A stretch of DNA of 34,508 nt from positions 1-34,508 of the forward strand of contig NZ_WWGX01000052.1 of assembly GCF_009862265.1 (NCBI RefSeq), written 5' to 3'. This stretch comes from Streptomyces sp. SID8352 (GTDB lineage Bacteria; Actinomycetota; Actinomycetes; Streptomycetales; Streptomycetaceae). The position numbers and the translations under genes are program-made. Positions 32,614 to 34,508 of the stretch are shown here, one piece after another (the stretch's first letter is position 1; the number at the start of each line of letters is the position of its first letter). The notes beneath the pieces were generated by a model. The model made no database searches. It saw only the letters and a list, made by a program, of their open reading frames with translations, and had not been told where the DNA came from.

Positions 32614-33414
32614 ATGAACCGTCTGCGGGACAAGGTAGCCGTCATCACCGGGGCCGGCAGCGGCATCGGCCGCGCCGCCGCGGGACTGATGAGCGAGGAG
32701 GGTGCCCGTGTCGTCGTCGCCGACCACGACACCGCGGCCGCGCGGGAGACCGCCGACCTGATCACCGCCCAGGGCGGCGAGGCCCTGCCCCTCACGGTGA
32801 ACGTGCTCGACGAGGACTCCATCGCCGCCATGATCGGTGCCACCGTCGAGGAGTACGGCGCCCTGCACGTCCTGTGCAACCACGTGGGCGGCACCAACCC
32901 CCGTACCGACCTCGACGTGCTCCGGATGGACATGGACGAGTTCGACCGGGCCGTCCGCCTCAACATGCGCAGCACACTGCTCGGCTCCCGGCACGCGATA
33001 CCCCACATGATCCGCGCCGGCGGCGGCTCGATCATCAACACCGCCTCCGTCGCCGCGCTCGTCGGGGACGTCCTCCAGACCTCGTACGGCGCCGTCAAGG
33101 CCGCGGTGGTCAGCATGACCAAGTCCATCGCCACCCAGTACGGCCCCCGGAACATCCGGTGCAACGCCATCGCCCCCGGCGCCGTGATGACGCCCGCCCT
33201 GGAGAACAACCTGCCGGTGGAGGTCATCGACGGGCTGCGGAACGGCAACGCCCTGCCCTACCTGGGCTCTCCCGAGGACATCGGGCACGCCATGGTCTTC
33301 CTCGCCTCCGAGGAGTCCCGCTACCTCACCGGCCAGCTCCTGGTCGTCGACGGCGGGATGACCATGCAGTCCTCCGCCGCGCCCGGCCGTCGCGCCATGC
33401 TCCCGCAGGAGTAG
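32614..33414 (+). CDS. Short-chain dehydrogenase/reductase
   Basis: The 266-aa classical SDR uses NAD(P)H to oxidise or reduce a hydroxyl/keto group. The cofactor motif TGAGSGIG is at 12-19 and VVVADHD marks the end of the second strand. The catalytic set is N117, S145, Y158 and K162 (YGAVK). The usual NNAG reads CNHVGG. The C-terminal LTGQLLVVDGGMTM is standard. AAGGAGAAG precedes the ATG. It is the last gene of the MarR-controlled cassette. Confidence 0.93.
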   Translation: MNRLRDKVAVITGAGSGIGRAAAGLMSEEGARVVVADHDTAAARETADLITAQGGEALPLTVNVLDEDSIAAMIGATVEEYGALHVLCNHVGGTNPRTDLDVLRMDMDEFDRAVRLNMRSTLLGSRHAIPHMIRAGGGSIINTASVAALVGDVLQTSYGAVKAAVVSMTKSIATQYGPRNIRCNAIAPGAVMTPALENNLPVEVIDGLRNGNALPYLGSPEDIGHAMVFLASEESRYLTGQLLVVDGGMTMQSSAAPGRRAMLPQE

Positions 33415-33427
33415 AAGACCCGGACGC

Positions 33428-33466
33428 GGCCCGGCTCCGGCGGCATCGCGTCACCGGGGCCGGGCC
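33428..33466 (+). terminator. Hairpin terminator after the SDR gene
   Basis: GGCCCGGCTCCGG and CCGGGGCCGGGCC pair over 13 positions (one G-U pair) with a 13-nt loop, just after the SDR stop codon and before the right IS. Confidence 0.65.
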
Positions 33467-33555
33467 GGGGTGTCCCGACGCCTCGCCGTGGTGGAGGCCT
33501 GCCGCGGCGCCTCAGAAAGTGTTGGGTAAGTGATCGACTGCGTTCTGTGATGTGC

Positions 33556-33600
33556 TGGTGGTGATCTTTGCGGTCGGGGTTTCCGTGAAGATCACCACCA
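33556..33600 (+). promoter_or_regulatory. Inverted repeat over the transposase start (right copy)
   Basis: Arms at 33556-33568 and 33588-33600 are perfectly complementary over 13 nt and the second ends on the A of the ATG. It is the same structure as in the left copy. Confidence 0.6.
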
Positions 33601-34484
33601 TGTGTGTCTGTTCGTGCAAGCCGTCCTATGACTCGTCGTTGACGGATGCTCAGTGGGCGGTGATCGAGCCACTGCTGCCGGTGCGGGATCCGCGCCGGGG
33701 TGGCCGGCCGTTGAAGTTCCCGCGCCGTCTGGTCGTGGACACGGTGTTGTATGTGCTGGTCAGCGGGTGTGCCTGGAGGCTGGTGCCGCACGACCTCGCT
33801 CCGTGGGACGTGGCCTACCGCTGGTTTCGGGCCTGGACTGCGGACGGCACGTGGGACCGGGTCCACGACGCGCTTCGCGACCGGGTCAGGAGCGCGGACG
33901 GGCGGGATCCGCAGCCGTCGGCGGCGGTGCTCGACTCGCAGTCGGCCCGCAGTCACCAGGGCGGTCAGGCGATCGGCTACGACGCGGGCAAACGCGTGCG
34001 GGGCCGCAAGCGGCACCTGCTCGTGGACACCTGCGGGCTCGTGCTGCGGGCGGTCGCGCACTCGGCTTCCGTGCAGGACCGGGCGGGCGCGAAGTTGGTC
34101 CTCGGCGGCATCCGGGAGCTGTTCCCGCAGGTCGGACTGGTCTGGACCGACGGCGGCTACATCAACGTCGTGGACGCCTCGCTCGTCGGCTGGGCTGCCG
34201 AACACGAGAACCTCGAGATCGTCCCCGTGCCGCGCAACGCGGATGTGAAAGGCTTCCAGGCGCTGCCCCGCAGGTGGGTGGTCGAACGGACATTCTCCTG
34301 GCTGGGACGGTGCAGACGGTTGGCACGGGACTACGAGCGCAAGACCGCGCACGCCGAAGCGATGATCAAGGTGGCCATGATCCGGCTCATGGCCGCCCGA
34401 CTGGCCAGCGAGGACATCGAACCGCGCGGTCCCATCGAAACCGAAGCAGCCCGCCGCCTCGCCGACGACCTTAAATACGAGTAA
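33600..34484 (+). CDS. IS5-family transposase (right copy)
   Basis: Identical in sequence to the left copy: 294 aa from the ATG at 33600, or 310 aa from an upstream in-frame start at 33552 that lies before the hairpin. The catalytic D, D and E residues (AVLDSQSAR, WTDGGYIN, RRWVVERTF) are all present and the frame is uninterrupted. Identity of both copies points to recent transposition or gene conversion. Confidence 0.93.
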   Translation: MCVCSCKPSYDSSLTDAQWAVIEPLLPVRDPRRGGRPLKFPRRLVVDTVLYVLVSGCAWRLVPHDLAPWDVAYRWFRAWTADGTWDRVHDALRDRVRSADGRDPQPSAAVLDSQSARSHQGGQAIGYDAGKRVRGRKRHLLVDTCGLVLRAVAHSASVQDRAGAKLVLGGIRELFPQVGLVWTDGGYINVVDASLVGWAAEHENLEIVPVPRNADVKGFQALPRRWVVERTFSWLGRCRRLARDYERKTAHAEAMIKVAMIRLMAARLASEDIEPRGPIETEAARRLADDLKYE

Positions 34485-34508
34485 TCGCCCAGTTACCCAA
34501 CACTTTCT

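Larger units (their letters stand above)
33514..34508 (+). mobile_element. IS5-family insertion sequence, right copy
   Basis: Same element as at 1-995, in opposite orientation. The inverted repeat GAAAGTGTTGGGTAA starts at 33515, the inner flank TCA occupies 33512-33514, and the outer flank begins with T at 34508. The element proper is probably 33515-34507. It lies in non-coding DNA about 100 bp after the SDR gene. Confidence 0.93.

Noticed and set aside
1..34508. A defence island, phage or biosynthetic gene cluster between the IS copies
   Set aside because: No nucleases, phage structural genes, integrase, or polyketide/peptide synthases are present; the genes are mixed metabolic and regulatory.

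Overview
The window is very GC-rich DNA with a strong G/C bias at third codon positions and frequent GTG and TTG starts. It carries Streptomyces-type genes: a popR-like regulator beside a two-gene clpP operon, an SsgA-like cell-division regulator, a streptophobe-type membrane protein, a secreted GH19 chitinase behind DasR-like boxes, and a SigB/SigF-type sigma factor near an RsbW-like kinase. I read it as a chromosomal segment of a Streptomyces or close relative, in a variable region rather than a core one. No rRNA, tRNA or CRISPR array was seen.

Both ends are occupied by the same 0.99 kb IS5-family insertion sequence in opposite orientation (1-995 minus, 33514-34508 plus), so the window begins and ends as a long inverted repeat around about 32.5 kb. 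The left copy cuts a VOC/glyoxalase gene. Next (1.6-4.8 kb) come a tectonin-like beta-propeller lectin with nearly identical internal repeats, the chitinase, and an aldo/keto reductase gene split by a 162-bp MITE-like element. A GC-rich repeat region without a convincing gene precedes adenosine deaminase.

From 6.9 to 12.4 kb are a DinB-like protein, a LysR regulator divergent from a YghZ-type aldo/keto reductase, a SnoaL-like protein, an unrecognised gene with a rare TTA codon, and the streptophobe protein. From 12.5 to 17.3 kb lies a stress and proteolysis section. It holds two overlapping PRC-barrel genes (the second frameshifted), an RsbW-like anti-sigma kinase convergent with a sigma factor (each behind a SigB-type promoter match), PopR, and two overlapping clpP genes, one of which lacks the catalytic histidine. 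From 17.6 to 24.7 kb are two VOC proteins, an RNase H with a Cys-rich tail, an FAD monooxygenase, another aldo/keto reductase, a degraded ORF, the SsgA-like protein and a threonine dehydratase-like enzyme.

The last part (25.4-33.4 kb) has a large LuxR-type ATPase regulator, a two-domain universal stress protein, and a MarR / MFS efflux / SDR cassette. In the cassette's divergent promoter, three palindromes sit at exactly 18-bp intervals. The content looks like ordinary chromosomal accessory genes that happen to lie between two IS copies. Whether the two copies mobilise or invert the segment cannot be seen from inside the window.
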